This document shows, piece by piece, positions 48,196 through 57,285 of a DNA stretch of 64,000 nucleotides. Each line of letters starts with the position of its first letter. Positions within the stretch are counted from its first letter, which is position 1. The notes below the pieces were generated by a model. The model saw nothing but the letters and a program-made list of their open reading frames with translations, searched no databases and was not told the DNA's origin. Origin of the DNA: Saccharothrix syringae (GTDB lineage: Bacteria; Actinomycetota; Actinomycetes; Mycobacteriales; Pseudonocardiaceae). Location of the stretch: positions 7,316,001-7,380,000 of the forward strand of contig NZ_CP034550.1 of assembly GCF_009498035.1 (NCBI RefSeq). The letters run 5' to 3'. The translations under genes and the position numbers were made by a program.

Positions 48196-49074
48196 ATGCA
48201 GACCGGGCAGCTGACCAGTGCCACCGCGCCGGAGATCCGGCTGTCGTCGGGTGCGCTCGGCGCGGAGATCCGCGGCATCGACCTCAACGCGTTGACCGAC
48301 GAGCAGTTCGAGCTGATCCACGACACCCTGCTGCGCCACCAGGTGATCTTCCTGCCCGGCCAGGGGAACCTGGAGCCCGAGGCGCACATCGCGTTCGGGC
48401 GGCGCTTCGGCGAGGTCGAGCTGCACCCGTACCTGCCCCGGCTGGAGGGGCACCCGGAGATCGTCGTCATCGACTCCGACGAGGGCGCCAAGGTCGACAT
48501 CTGGCACACCGACATGACCTTCCACCAGAGCCCGCCGATCGCCTCGGTGCTGCACCTGGTCGAGCTGCCGCCCAGCGGCGGCGACACCATGTGGACCAAC
48601 CAGTGCCTGGTGTACGAGTCGCTGTCGGCGCCGCTGCGCGACCTCGTGGACGGGCTGACCGCGATCCACACCATCCGGGTCGGCACCGAGTTCTCCAGCC
48701 GCGCCGAGCACCCGGTGGTGCGCGTGCACCCGGAGACCGGCCGCCGCTCGCTGTACGTCAACCGGCTCTTCACCTCGCACATCCCGCAGCTGACCCGCAA
48801 CGAGAGCGACGCGCTGCTGGAGTACCTGTTCCGCTTCTCCGAGAGCCCCCAGTTCACCTGCCGCTACCGCTGGTCGCGCGGCGACGTGGCGATGTGGGAC
48901 AACCGGGTCACCCAGCACTACGCCGTCAACGACTACCGGGAGCGCCGGCGCGGCCAGCGCATCACGGTCCTCGGCGACCACCCGACCGGCAACGAGCCGC
49001 GGTGGGAGCACCACGTGCCCGCGCCCGGCGACCGGTACTGGCCGGACCGGGTGAACGCGGTGGAGGGCTACTGA
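48196..49074 (+). CDS. TauD/TfdA-family Fe(II)/2OG dioxygenase
   Basis: 292 residues. [10 protein letters not shown] near the start is a family hallmark. The metal ligands are H104-x-D106 in I-W-H-T-D-M-T-F and a distal His in V-T-Q-H-Y-A-V, and an Arg in R-E-R-R-R-G-Q-R can hold 2-oxoglutarate. ATG 48196 is chosen because the conserved N-terminus starts right after it. The 3' end overlaps the convergent P450 by 7 bp. Family members hydroxylate, desaturate or cleave C-N/C-S bonds, and some make isonitriles from ACP-bound amino acids. No other isonitrile genes are adjacent in the known order, so hydroxylation is the safer guess. Confidence 0.87.
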   Translation: MQTGQLTSATAPEIRLSSGALGAEIRGIDLNALTDEQFELIHDTLLRHQVIFLPGQGNLEPEAHIAFGRRFGEVELHPYLPRLEGHPEIVVIDSDEGAKVDIWHTDMTFHQSPPIASVLHLVELPPSGGDTMWTNQCLVYESLSAPLRDLVDGLTAIHTIRVGTEFSSRAEHPVVRVHPETGRRSLYVNRLFTSHIPQLTRNESDALLEYLFRFSESPQFTCRYRWSRGDVAMWDNRVTQHYAVNDYRERRRGQRITVLGDHPTGNEPRWEHHVPAPGDRYWPDRVNAVEGY

Positions 49075-50234
49075 TCGTCCCGCCACACCACGGGGAACGA
49101 CTCGATGCCGCCGTTGATCCGGTCGTGCCGCCAGGGCAGCTCGTCGATCGGGACGGCGGGCGCCAGGCCGGGCAGCCGGCGCAGCAGCGTCGTGATGGAC
49201 AGCTCGACCTGGAGCCTGGCCACCGCCGTGCCCAGGCAGAAGTGCGGCCCGTAGCCGAACGCCAGGTGCGGTGAGGTCGGGGTCCGGTCGATGTCGAACT
49301 CGTTGGGGTTGGGGAAGATCCGCGGGTCGCGGTTGGCCACCCACGGGATCGCCATGACGCGCTCGCCCGCCCGCAGCTCCACGCCGCCCAGCACCAGGTC
49401 CTCGGTCACCACCTGGACCCGGAACATGCTGCTGACCGCGGTGTAGCGCAGGATCTCGTCGATCGCCGCGGGCGCCTTCCCCGGGTCGCGCACCAGTTCC
49501 GCCATCTGCTCCGGGTGCAGGAACAGCGCCCGCACGCCGGCCGCGGTCGAGTTGACCTCCAACCCGCCGCGCAGCAGGCCCATCGCCAGCACGACCAGCT
49601 CCTGGTCGGTGAGCCCGTGCTCCTCCTGCCCCTCCAGCCACACCGACAACAGGTCGTCGCCCGGCGCGGCGCGCTTGGCCGCCACCTGACCGGACAGGTA
49701 CACCCACAAGCCCTTGGCGGCCTCCGCCGAGTTGTAGGTGAGCACCGAGTTCAGGCCGGCCAGCCAGCCCTCGAACTGCTCGCGGTCCGGTGCGGGCACG
49801 CCCAGCAGCTCGCAGGTGACGCGCACCGGCAGCGGCGCCACCAGCGCGGCCACCAGGTCGGCCGGGCGCGGTCCGGCGACCATCGCGTCGACCAGTTCGT
49901 CGACCACGGCCTGGATTCGCGGCCGGTAGGACTCCACCCGGCGCCCGGTGAACGCCCGTCCGCCGACCCGGCGCACGGCGGCGTGCGCCGGGCCGTCCAT
50001 GTTCAGGTCCCGCGGGCGGTCCGGGGTGACCGCCCCCGGCGGCAGCCGGGCGAACCGCGGGTCGGCCAGGACCGCGCAGCAGTTGGCGTAGTCCAGCACC
50101 AGCCAGGCGGGTTCGCCGTCGGGCAGCAGCACCCGGCTCACCGGGTCGGTCTCGATCATGTCGAGCAGTTCGCCGGGCAGGTCGCCGGTGAACGGCGTGA
50201 AGGGGTACCGGCGCAGCTCGGGGACGACGGCCAT
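49068..50234 (-). CDS. Cytochrome P450 lacking the I-helix Thr
   Basis: 388 residues from ATG 50234 (TTG 50243 would add three). E260-I-L-R263 is the ExxR pair, and F-G-Y-G-P-H-F-C333-L-G carries the haem Cys. The I-helix reads L-L-R-G-G-L-E226-V-N-S against A-G-x-E/D-T-T, so the conserved Thr that helps split O2 is Val. Such changes occur in P450s that use substrate hydroxyls, perform coupling, or act as peroxygenases. It is convergent with the dioxygenase and divergent from the glycosyltransferase/P450 pair. Ferredoxin and reductase are not encoded nearby. It may couple or oxidise the aryl part of the product. Confidence 0.88.
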   Translation of the reverse strand: MAVVPELRRYPFTPFTGDLPGELLDMIETDPVSRVLLPDGEPAWLVLDYANCCAVLADPRFARLPPGAVTPDRPRDLNMDGPAHAAVRRVGGRAFTGRRVESYRPRIQAVVDELVDAMVAGPRPADLVAALVAPLPVRVTCELLGVPAPDREQFEGWLAGLNSVLTYNSAEAAKGLWVYLSGQVAAKRAAPGDDLLSVWLEGQEEHGLTDQELVVLAMGLLRGGLEVNSTAAGVRALFLHPEQMAELVRDPGKAPAAIDEILRYTAVSSMFRVQVVTEDLVLGGVELRAGERVMAIPWVANRDPRIFPNPNEFDIDRTPTSPHLAFGYGPHFCLGTAVARLQVELSITTLLRRLPGLAPAVPIDELPWRHDRINGGIESFPVVWRDDQ

Positions 50235-50258
50235 GGACGACAAGGCTCCGGCAGAAAC

Positions 50259-50274
50259 CCGTTGGCGTCAACGG
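50259..50274. promoter_or_regulatory. Palindrome between divergent P450 and glycosyltransferase
   Basis: CCGTTG-GCGT-CAACGG is a perfect 6-bp inverted repeat in the 76-bp divergent gap, 25 bp from the P450 start and 37 bp from the glycosyltransferase start. TAGCAT at 50300-50305 could be the -10 of a leaderless glycosyltransferase message. A regulator site is plausible. Confidence 0.35.
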
Positions 50275-50310
50275 ATTCCCCCGCACCCGTGGTCGGGGTT
50301 AGCATGCGAG

Positions 50311-51468
50311 GTGCGCATTCTGATGTCGACCTGGGGCTGGCGTTCGCATTTCTACAGCTTGGTGCCGCTCGCGTGGGCGTTGCGGTCCGCGGGGCACGAG
50401 GTGCTGGTGGCCGGGCACCCGTCGATGGCCCCGATCATCACCGAAGCCGGTCTCGGCGCGGTGCCGCTGGGCGAGGACATCGACTTCGAGTCGGTGTTCA
50501 CCGGCCGCATCGGCAAGGTGACCCCGTCCGGTGGCGCGGGTTCCCTGGAGCCGGCGATCACCCCCGACGGCGGGGTGGTCCGCATGGCCGAGGCGCTGCT
50601 GGACGACCTGGTCGCGTTCGGACGGTCCTTCCGGCCGGACCTGGTGGTCTGGGAGCCGTTCAACCTCGCGGCCCCGGTGGCGGCGGCCGCGCTGGGCGTG
50701 CCCGGCGTGCTGTCGCTGTGGGGACCCGACCACATGTCCGAGCTGAGCCTGGACCACGAGGCCGTGGTCGGCCCGCTGGCCCGCCGGTTCGGGCTGGGCG
50801 CCGACGAGGTCTCGCTGACCGGCCGGCTGACCCTGGACCCGGTGCCGCCGCCGGTGCAGGTCCCGCTGGGCGGTCCGGTCCAGCCGATCCGCTACGTGCC
50901 CTACAACGGCGCCGCCGTCCTGCCGCGCTGGTTGCACGAACCGCCGCGGCGCCCGCGCGTCTGCGTCACCGGCGGCACGGTGGCCGGTCCCGGCCTGTCC
51001 GCCCGGACGGACCTGCCGGCGGTGGTCCGCGCGGTGGCGGAGCTGGACGTCGAGGTGGTGGTGGCCGTGATGCGGGCCCACCGCGACCTGTTCGGGTCGC
51101 TGCCGGACAACGTCCGGCTGACCGACGGCCCGCTGGCGCTGCGCCTGCTGCTGCCGTCCTGCTCGGCGTTCGTCCAGCACGGCGGCGCGGGCACGATGCT
51201 GACCGCGTTGGCCTGCGGGGTGCCGCAGCTGATCCTGCCGCAGGTCGGCGACGAGCACTTCCTCGCCGAGCGGCTGGCCGTCTCCGGTGCCGGGACGTGG
51301 CTGGACGACCCGGACGCGGCCACCGTCGGGGAGACCGTCGCCGCGCTCGCGCAGGACGGTCCCTGGCGCGCGGCGGCCCACGTCATGCGCGACCGGGTGC
51401 GGGAGATGCCGGCGCCCGCCGAGGTGGTCGGCGCGCTCGTCGCGCTCGCCGAGGGGGCCCGCACGTGA
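50311..51468 (+). CDS. Glycosyltransferase (EryCIII/MGT type)
   Basis: 385 residues, GT-B family 1. R-I-L-M-S-T-W-G-W-R-S-H-F-Y starts the acceptor domain. The C-terminal donor motif is V-Q-H-G-G-A-G-T-M-L-T-A-L-A-C-G-V-P-Q and P-Q-V-G-D-E-H-F. GTG 50311 is where homology begins; ATG 50323 is an alternative. It overlaps the following P450 by four bases, a pairing that resembles deoxysugar transferases linked to P450-type helper proteins, although that P450 keeps its haem Cys. It is one of three glycosyltransferases in the window. Donor and acceptor are not known. Confidence 0.88.
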   Translation: MRILMSTWGWRSHFYSLVPLAWALRSAGHEVLVAGHPSMAPIITEAGLGAVPLGEDIDFESVFTGRIGKVTPSGGAGSLEPAITPDGGVVRMAEALLDDLVAFGRSFRPDLVVWEPFNLAAPVAAAALGVPGVLSLWGPDHMSELSLDHEAVVGPLARRFGLGADEVSLTGRLTLDPVPPPVQVPLGGPVQPIRYVPYNGAAVLPRWLHEPPRRPRVCVTGGTVAGPGLSARTDLPAVVRAVAELDVEVVVAVMRAHRDLFGSLPDNVRLTDGPLALRLLLPSCSAFVQHGGAGTMLTALACGVPQLILPQVGDEHFLAERLAVSGAGTWLDDPDAATVGETVAALAQDGPWRAAAHVMRDRVREMPAPAEVVGALVALAEGART

Positions 51469-52784
51469 CGGCACCCGACCCGGCGACCCCGGACCCGACG
51501 ACCCCGGACCCGACGACCCCGAGCCCAACAACCCCGAGCCAAACAACCCCGGACCCAACAACCCCAAGCCCAACAACCCCGAGCCCAGGGCCACCGGCCC
51601 CCATCGGCTTCCCGCTCCCCCCGGCGCCCACGATCCACCACCCGTCACCGGAGTACGCCCGCCTGCGCGCGGAGGACCCGGTGCCGAGGGTGGCGCTGCC
51701 CGACGGCACGATCGCCTACCTCGCCACCCGGCACGCGGACGTGAGCCGGGTGTTCACCGACCGGCGCTTCAGCCGGGCCGCCGCGGCGGGGCCGAGGGGC
51801 CCGGAGTGGGAGCTGGGCTCGCTGGCCGACGACTCCCTGCTGGGCATGGACCCCCCACTGCACACCAGGGTCCGCCGGGTGGTGGCCAACGCCTTCACCG
51901 CGCGCCGGGTGGAGGGGATGCGCGCCGAGGTGGCCCGGCTCGTCGACGGGATGATCGACCGCCTGGAGGCCGCGGGCCCGCCCGCCGACCTGATCGAGCA
52001 CGTCTCGGCGCCGCTGCCGATCCACGTCATCAGCAGGCTGTTCGGCGTGGCCGAGGAGGACCGGGACCGGGTCAGGGAGTGGTCCGACGCGCTGGTCGGC
52101 GACTGGCGCGCCGACCCCGGGCCGCCGCGGGCCGCGCTGGCCGCGTTCGGCGAGCTGGTCGAGCGGCGGCGGGCGGACCCCGGTGACGACCTGATGAGCG
52201 CGCTGGTCGCCGCGTGGGACGAGCAGGACGACCTGACCGAGCGGCAACTGGTCTCGGTCACCGCCGGCCTGCTGGCCGGGGGCCACGAGTCGACCACCAA
52301 CCAGATCAACCTGTTCCTGCTCGTCCTGGCGCGCAACCCGGACCAGCTCGCCGGGCTGCGGGCCGACGACCCGGGTGCGGTCGCCCGCGCGGTGGAGGAG
52401 CTGACCCGGTACGTCCAGTTGGGATCGACCGGCATCCTGCTGCCCCGGGTGACCACCGAGGAGGTCGAGCTGGGCGGCGTGACGATCCCGGCGGGCTCGG
52501 CGGTGCTGCCCGGGGTGGTCTCGGCCAACCGGGACGCCGCCGTGTTCGACGCCCCCGACCGGCTCGACCTGGACCGGCACCCCAACCCCCACATCGGCTA
52601 CGGGGTCGGTCCCCACCACTGCATCGGTGCGGCGCTGGCGCGGATGGAGCTGCAGGAGGCGCTGGGCGCCCTGCTGCGCCGGCTGCCGGGGCTGCGGCCG
52701 GCCGTGCCCGAATCGGAGCTGCGCTTCAAGCCGGGGGTGGTGGTGCGCAGCCTGGAGGAGCTGCCGGTGACCTGGGACCGGTGA
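51465..52784 (+). CDS. Cytochrome P450 with N-terminal Pro/Thr repeat
   Basis: 439 residues. Residues 5-39 are seven pentapeptide repeats of the form [D/S]-P-T-T-P; the P450 fold starts near residue 46 (P-I-G-F-P-L-P-P). The I-helix A-G-G-H-E-S-T-T, E312-L-T-R, and the haem loop G-Y-G-V-G-P-H-H-C386-I-G are intact, with Tyr for the usual Phe. GTG 51465 overlaps the glycosyltransferase stop by four bases and has GAGGGGG upstream, and no other start lies between the repeat and the fold, so the repeat is probably translated. It oxidises the cluster product or intermediate; redox partners are not encoded nearby. Confidence 0.88.
   Translation: MTAPDPATPDPTTPDPTTPSPTTPSQTTPDPTTPSPTTPSPGPPAPIGFPLPPAPTIHHPSPEYARLRAEDPVPRVALPDGTIAYLATRHADVSRVFTDRRFSRAAAAGPRGPEWELGSLADDSLLGMDPPLHTRVRRVVANAFTARRVEGMRAEVARLVDGMIDRLEAAGPPADLIEHVSAPLPIHVISRLFGVAEEDRDRVREWSDALVGDWRADPGPPRAALAAFGELVERRRADPGDDLMSALVAAWDEQDDLTERQLVSVTAGLLAGGHESTTNQINLFLLVLARNPDQLAGLRADDPGAVARAVEELTRYVQLGSTGILLPRVTTEEVELGGVTIPAGSAVLPGVVSANRDAAVFDAPDRLDLDRHPNPHIGYGVGPHHCIGAALARMELQEALGALLRRLPGLRPAVPESELRFKPGVVVRSLEELPVTWDR
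51477..51581 (+). repeat. 15-bp coding minisatellite, seven units
   Basis: Seven in-frame 15-bp units encode D/S-P-A/T-T-P at the start of the P450; the fifth has Gln for Pro. The first three use GC-rich codons (CCG, ACG, GAC); the last four use CCA, ACA and AGC, so they are visibly less GC-rich than the neighbourhood. Confidence 0.85.
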
Positions 52785-52812
52785 GGGGGTGCTCCGCCCG
52801 CGCGGTCGGGGA

Positions 52813-54216
52813 TCAGCCCACGACCACGCCGGGCACGTCCACGCGGGTCGGCACGCCCGCCTCGAACGCGGCCTCCACGGCCACCTCCTCCACCCCCCGG
52901 AGCACGGCCTCCACCTCCTCCGAGGTGAGCACCGCCATGTCGAACAGGCACTGGAGGTGGACGACGTCGGGCCGGTCCTCCACGCTGATGAACAGCTGGT
53001 CGGGCGCCCGGGTGTGGTCCAGGTAGCCGTCCCAGGACAGCAGCGTCTCCGGCAGCGCCGCCCGGACCGCCTCCCGCGTCACCGCCGCACCGCGCGCCGC
53101 GGCCTCCGCCCTCGGCCTGGTGCTGAACCGCCGGTCGCTGATCCGGCAGGTGACCTCGGCCGGGTACCCGCGCTCGGCGTCGAGGCGCGCGATCAGCTCA
53201 TCCAGCTGGTCCGGGTCGTAGTAAGCCTGCATCCACGCGCGCGTGGTCTCCCGCCGCGCCCGCCCGACCACGTCGTCCACGGTGCCGTCGAGGTCCAGCG
53301 TCAGCACCGAGTCCTGGCTCAGCGAGGCGATCACGTCGGACAGCCCGGGGCGGAACCGGTTGCTCACGATCACGCTCGTGGTGAGCGGGGTGATGCCGGT
53401 GACGCGGCCGATGGCCGTGGCGATCACGGCCAGCAGGACGCGCGAGGTGTCCGTCCGGGTCCGCTGGGCCAGGGCGACCACGGCCAGGTGCGCCGCGGGC
53501 GAGATGAACCGCCCGTGCCAGTACCGGTGCCCCAGCCGGCCGGGGTGCTTCGGCTCGCCGAACGTCGTGGGCGGCAGGGGGCGCAGCTGCTCCTCCCAGT
53601 AGCGCATGGCCCGGTCGCTGATCCGCCGCAGCGCCGGGGTCTGCTCGCGCCGCGCCAGGTCGACCGTCCACACCGCGTTCGGGTCCACCTCCTGGTCGGC
53701 CAGCTCCCCGATCCCGAGGTCGGTCATGAGCAGCAGCGTGCCCACCCCGTCGGCGACCAAATGCCCGACGGTGAGCACCAGGTACACCGCGGCACCGCGG
53801 TGCTGCATCACCGCCATCCGCAGCAGCCACGGCGACAGCGGTTCCATCATCCAGTCGAACCAGAGCCTGTTGCCGAAGTCGACGGCGGCGCTCCGGTCGA
53901 GGTCGTCGGCGAAGGTGAAGACCTCCAGGTCGATCTCCCCGGACCCGACGACCTCTTGGCACGGCCTGCCCTCGTCGTCGGTGCCCAGCCGCATCCGCAG
54001 CGCGGGGTGCTTGCCCATCAGCCGGCCCAGCCGCTCGGCCACGTCCGCGACGGTGAGCCCGTCCGGCAGCGGGTGCGCCCCGCTGTTGTTGTGGGTCCAC
54101 CCGGTGACCCGCATGTCCTTCATGATCGCCTTCTGCCCCCAGGCCAGCGGCGCGGTGCCCGCTCCCGGACCGGAGAACGGCACGGCGATCCGCTCGGAGG
54201 TGAAACCCTCATCCAT
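52813..54216 (-). CDS. Stand-alone condensation-domain protein
   Basis: 467 residues from ATG 54216 (GTG 54222 possible). Condensation/acyltransferase fold: the active-site loop reads V-G-H152-L-V-A-D156-G, so the catalytic second His, Asp and Gly are all kept and only the first His is Gly. The latch region near V-I-V-S-N-R-F-R-P-G and the C-terminal part are typical of stand-alone C or PapA-type ester- or amide-forming enzymes. It overlaps the KS gene by 8 bp. With the KS and ACP it makes a three-gene leftward operon. It probably joins an ACP-bound acyl group to an amine or alcohol. Confidence 0.83.
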   Translation of the reverse strand: MDEGFTSERIAVPFSGPGAGTAPLAWGQKAIMKDMRVTGWTHNNSGAHPLPDGLTVADVAERLGRLMGKHPALRMRLGTDDEGRPCQEVVGSGEIDLEVFTFADDLDRSAAVDFGNRLWFDWMMEPLSPWLLRMAVMQHRGAAVYLVLTVGHLVADGVGTLLLMTDLGIGELADQEVDPNAVWTVDLARREQTPALRRISDRAMRYWEEQLRPLPPTTFGEPKHPGRLGHRYWHGRFISPAAHLAVVALAQRTRTDTSRVLLAVIATAIGRVTGITPLTTSVIVSNRFRPGLSDVIASLSQDSVLTLDLDGTVDDVVGRARRETTRAWMQAYYDPDQLDELIARLDAERGYPAEVTCRISDRRFSTRPRAEAAARGAAVTREAVRAALPETLLSWDGYLDHTRAPDQLFISVEDRPDVVHLQCLFDMAVLTSEEVEAVLRGVEEVAVEAAFEAGVPTRVDVPGVVVG

Positions 54217-55444
54217 TGGCACGCCCCAGGATCACGCTGACGTTGTGGCCGCCGAAGCCGAAGGAGTTGGACATGACCGCGTCCACGGCCGCGGCGGCCG
54301 GTTGTTCGAGGACGTGGTTGAGGTCGCAGGCGGGGTCCGGGTCGTCGAGGTTGTGGGTCGGCGGGAGCAGCCCGCGGCGCAGGGCCACCACGCCGATCGC
54401 GGCCTCGATCGCGCCGGAGGCGCCGAGCAGGTGGCCGGTCACGCCCTTGGTGGAGCTGACCGGCGGCATGGCGTCGCCGTACACGTCCCGGATCGCCGCG
54501 GCCTCGGCGGCGTCGCCCGCCTTGGTGCCGGTGCCGTGGGCGTTGAGGTAGCCGACGTCCCCGGTGGACAGCCCGGCGTCCCGCAGGGCGATGCGCATGC
54601 TCTCGGCCGCGCTGGAGCCGTCCGGTCGCGGGGTGGTCGGGTGGTAGGCGTCGCTCGTCGCGCCCCAGCCGAGCACGTCGGCGTGGACGGTCGCGCCGCG
54701 CGCCCGCGCGAACCCCGGCCGCTCCAGCACGAGCACGCCGGCCGCCTCGCCGAGCACCAAACCGTTGCGGCGCCGGTCGAACGGGCGGCTGGCGGTGGTC
54801 GGGTCGGCCCAGCCGCGGGCCAGCGCGAGCGCGTTGCCGAAGGCGTCGGCGAAGGTCGGGAACAGCGGTGCCTCGGTGCAGCCGCACACCACCACGTCGG
54901 CCTCGCCGGAGCGCAGGATGCGCGTCGCCTCGCCGATGGACTGGCCGCCCGCCGCGCACGCCGTGCCGACCGAGGAGGAGTAGCCGCGGACGCCGAACTT
55001 GATGGCGATCCGCGCGGCCGCCATGTTCGGCAGCACGCCGGGCAGCATGAACGGGCTGACGCCGAGCCTGCCGCGCCGGGACCGCTCGACCGCCTGGTCC
55101 GCGAGCGTCGCCAGGCCGCCGACACCGGAGACGACGACCGCGACGCGGTACGGGTCGACGTCCCGGCCGACCTCGATGCCGGCGTCCGCCAGGGCGTCGC
55201 CGGCGGCCCGCACCGCCATCACGATCGAGCGGTCCACCACCCGCGCCTCCTTGGCGGGGATGACGCTCGCCGCGTCGACGGCTGGGCTGAACGCAGCCAC
55301 GTCCACGACACCGTGCAGCGCATGGCCCTCCGGCGGCCGCACCAACCCCGACCGCCCGGCGCAGACCGCGTCGAACACCTCGTCCACCGCCGTGCCGACC
55401 GGGCTGACCAGCCCGATGCCGGTCACGGCAACGCCGGTGCTCAC
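54209..55444 (-). CDS. Ketosynthase of the KAS II (FabF) family
   Basis: 411 residues. The Cys-His-His triad is intact: C163 in V-G-T-A-C-A-A-G-G, H303 in N-A-H-G-T-G-T, and K333/H338 in S-S-T-K-G-V-T-G-H-L-L-G-A. The C-terminal N-S-F-G-F-G-G-H-N is also normal. It performs decarboxylative Claisen condensation on the ACP encoded directly upstream (GTGA overlap). No chain-length-factor partner, ketoreductase, dehydratase or enoyl reductase is in the window, so it may add a single C2 unit or borrow primary FAS enzymes. GTG 55444 is the start of homology (T-G-V-A-V-T-G-I-G). Confidence 0.9.
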   Translation of the reverse strand: MSTGVAVTGIGLVSPVGTAVDEVFDAVCAGRSGLVRPPEGHALHGVVDVAAFSPAVDAASVIPAKEARVVDRSIVMAVRAAGDALADAGIEVGRDVDPYRVAVVVSGVGGLATLADQAVERSRRGRLGVSPFMLPGVLPNMAAARIAIKFGVRGYSSSVGTACAAGGQSIGEATRILRSGEADVVVCGCTEAPLFPTFADAFGNALALARGWADPTTASRPFDRRRNGLVLGEAAGVLVLERPGFARARGATVHADVLGWGATSDAYHPTTPRPDGSSAAESMRIALRDAGLSTGDVGYLNAHGTGTKAGDAAEAAAIRDVYGDAMPPVSSTKGVTGHLLGASGAIEAAIGVVALRRGLLPPTHNLDDPDPACDLNHVLEQPAAAAVDAVMSNSFGFGGHNVSVILGRANG

Positions 55445-55701
55445 GTCGCGGAGGTCGTCCGCACCCGTTGCGCCACCGCGGCGCAGAACTCGCCGACGGT
55501 CATCGCGGCGAAGGTCTCGGCCTCGTCGGCGTCGAACCGCACCCCGTACTGGTCCTCCACCCGCATGGCCAGCTCGGCCAGCGCCAGCGACTCCATGTCG
55601 ATCCCGGCCGGACCCAGGACCGTGTCGTCGCCGAAGCCGTCGGTGTCGTACTTCATCTCCGTCAACGACTCCAGCAGGAACTGGCGGATCTCCGCGGTCA
55701 T
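55441..55701 (-). CDS. Free-standing acyl carrier protein
   Basis: 86 residues. I-D-M-E-S-L-A-L-A-E-L carries the phosphopantetheine Ser, with Glu in place of the usual Asp before it; Y-G-V-R-F-D-A-D-E-A-E-T-F follows. ATG 55701 starts the KS/C operon, and the stop overlaps the KS start by four bases, so ACP and KS are made together. It probably carries the chain extended by the KS and used by the downstream condensation enzyme. Confidence 0.86.
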   Translation of the reverse strand: MTAEIRQFLLESLTEMKYDTDGFGDDTVLGPAGIDMESLALAELAMRVEDQYGVRFDADEAETFAAMTVGEFCAAVAQRVRTTSAT

Positions 55702-55734
55702 GGCGCACGCTCCACTTCGCCGGCGAGTCCACGA

Positions 55735-55764
55735 ATCTTTTGCCATCGGCCTCGACACCGTCAA
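55735..55764 (-). promoter_or_regulatory. Leftward promoter of the ACP-KS-C operon
   Basis: TTGACG (55759-55764) and AAAGAT (55735-55740) on the minus strand are 18 bp apart, about 35 bases before the ACP start. Rightward in the same 129-bp gap, TTCGCC (55774-55779) and GACTAT (55798-55803) could serve the AMP ligase operon. Confidence 0.4.
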
Positions 55765-55830
55765 GCGCGTCGCTTCGCCACCGGCGCGCGGACTGCGGAC
55801 TATGGACCGCGATCCGGTCAGGACCCCAGA

Positions 55831-57285
55831 ATGTGCCCCATGGCGCCGGCGACGCTCGACCTCGTGACCCACTCGGGCGCACCGCCGCGCTCGCCCGCCC
55901 TCCACCTGCCCGGCGCCGGGGAGATGACCTACGCGGAACTGGCCGGGCTCGTCGACGAGGTGGCGCGGTCGCTGCGCCACGACAACAAGGCGCTGGTGCT
56001 GTGCGCCGGGGACCGCGACCTGCCCACGCTCCTGGCCTACCTGGCGGCGCTGCGCCTCGGCCACGCGGTCGCGTTCCTGCCCGCGTCCGCGGAGGTCCTC
56101 GCCGCGTACCGACCGGAGTTCGTCGTCCCGGCCCCCGGCGCCGGGCCGGACCCGACCGGGTCCGGCTACCGACTCATAGGCGAATCACCATGCGGTACAA
56201 AGATCTTCCGACGCCACAGCGGCCATCCGGCCGATGACGTCGATGAGCAGACGGCCCTGCTGCTGGCCACCTCCGGCACCACGGGCAGCCCCAAGGCGGT
56301 GCGGCTGTCGTACGCCGGGGTGGCCGACAACGCCGACGCCGTGATCGAGGTCCTGGGCATCACCGCGGCCGAACGCGCGCCGACCACCCTGCCCATCACC
56401 CACGCCTACGGGCTGTCGGTGCTCAACACCCACCTGCGCGCGGGCGCGACCGTCGTGCTGGACGACCGGTCCCCGCTGGCGCTGGCCACCTGGGACCGCC
56501 TCGCCCGCACGGGCGCCACCTCGTTCGCCGCCGTGCCGACGACCTACGCGGCGTTCGGCCCAGCGCACGTGAACCTGTTGGGCCGCACGGCGATCCGCAC
56601 CATGACGCAGTCGGGCGCCCGCCTGGGCGACGAACTGACCATGCGGTTGGTGCGGATGATGGAGCAGCGCGGTGGCCGGTTCTTCCCGATGTACGGCCAG
56701 ACCGAGGCGACCTCCCGGATCGCCTGCCTGCACCCCGCGGACCTGCCGGACCGCCTCGGCTCGGTCGGGCCGGCCGTGCCGGGCGGCACCATCACGATCG
56801 GGCCCGCGCCGGCGCACCACCGGGCCGTGCCCGGGGAGGGCGCGGTCCTCTACCGCGGCCCCGGTGTCATGCTCGGCTACGCGACCTGCCGCGCGGACCT
56901 GGCCCGAGGCGCCGAAGTGGACGTCCTGGACACCGGCGACCTCGGCTACCTGCGCGACGGCTACCTGTACCTGACCGGCCGCACCAAGCGGATCGTCAAG
57001 GTGCTCGGCGTCCGCACGAGCCTGGACGACCTGGAGCGCGTGGTCGAGCACCCGGACCACCCGGCCGCGGTGGTGTGCGGCGCGGACGACGTGGTGCACC
57101 TGGTCGGCGCGGGCGACCCGGCCGTGCACGAGCGGCAGCGCGGGCTGCTGGCCGAGGCGCTGGGCGTGCCGGTCCGGCACGTGCTCTTCCGCCCGGTGGA
57201 CCACCTGCCCCGCACCCCCGGCGGGAAGGTCGACTACCGGGCCCTGGCCGGAATCGTGGACGACCGGGAGGTCCGGTGGAGCTGA
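55831..57285 (+). CDS. Stand-alone adenylate-forming enzyme (A-domain type)
   Basis: 484 residues, ANL superfamily with all main motifs: L-L-A-T-S-G-T-T-G-S-P-K-A-V, Y-G-Q-T-E-A-T-S-R, L-D-T-G-D-L-G-Y, G-R-T-K-R-I-V-K-V-L-G-V-R, and T-P-G-G-K-V-D-Y with the catalytic Lys. It is short for an NRPS A domain but complete. ATG 55831 has AGGA upstream; ATG 55840 is possible. It heads a rightward six-gene operon (A, TE, partial A-PCP, A, PCP-TE, C) and overlaps the next gene by 10 bp. It probably loads one of the two PCPs of this operon. The substrate is not predictable by eye. Confidence 0.88.
   Translation: MCPMAPATLDLVTHSGAPPRSPALHLPGAGEMTYAELAGLVDEVARSLRHDNKALVLCAGDRDLPTLLAYLAALRLGHAVAFLPASAEVLAAYRPEFVVPAPGAGPDPTGSGYRLIGESPCGTKIFRRHSGHPADDVDEQTALLLATSGTTGSPKAVRLSYAGVADNADAVIEVLGITAAERAPTTLPITHAYGLSVLNTHLRAGATVVLDDRSPLALATWDRLARTGATSFAAVPTTYAAFGPAHVNLLGRTAIRTMTQSGARLGDELTMRLVRMMEQRGGRFFPMYGQTEATSRIACLHPADLPDRLGSVGPAVPGGTITIGPAPAHHRAVPGEGAVLYRGPGVMLGYATCRADLARGAEVDVLDTGDLGYLRDGYLYLTGRTKRIVKVLGVRTSLDDLERVVEHPDHPAAVVCGADDVVHLVGAGDPAVHERQRGLLAEALGVPVRHVLFRPVDHLPRTPGGKVDYRALAGIVDDREVRWS

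Noticed and set aside
48196..49074. Isonitrile-forming ScoE-type oxygenase
   Set aside because: The TauD fold matches, but the adjacent acyl-ACP ligase, ACP, thioesterase and NRPS order of isonitrile clusters is absent around this gene.
51477..51581. CRISPR-like or regulatory repeat array
   Set aside because: Units are 15 bp, directly adjacent, in frame and encode pentapeptides; there are no spacers.
19948..55701. Glycopeptide (vancomycin-type) cluster
   Set aside because: hmaS, hmo and hpgT are present, but there is no DpgA-D, no multimodular heptapeptide NRPS, no X domain, no VanHAX and no set of Oxy P450s.
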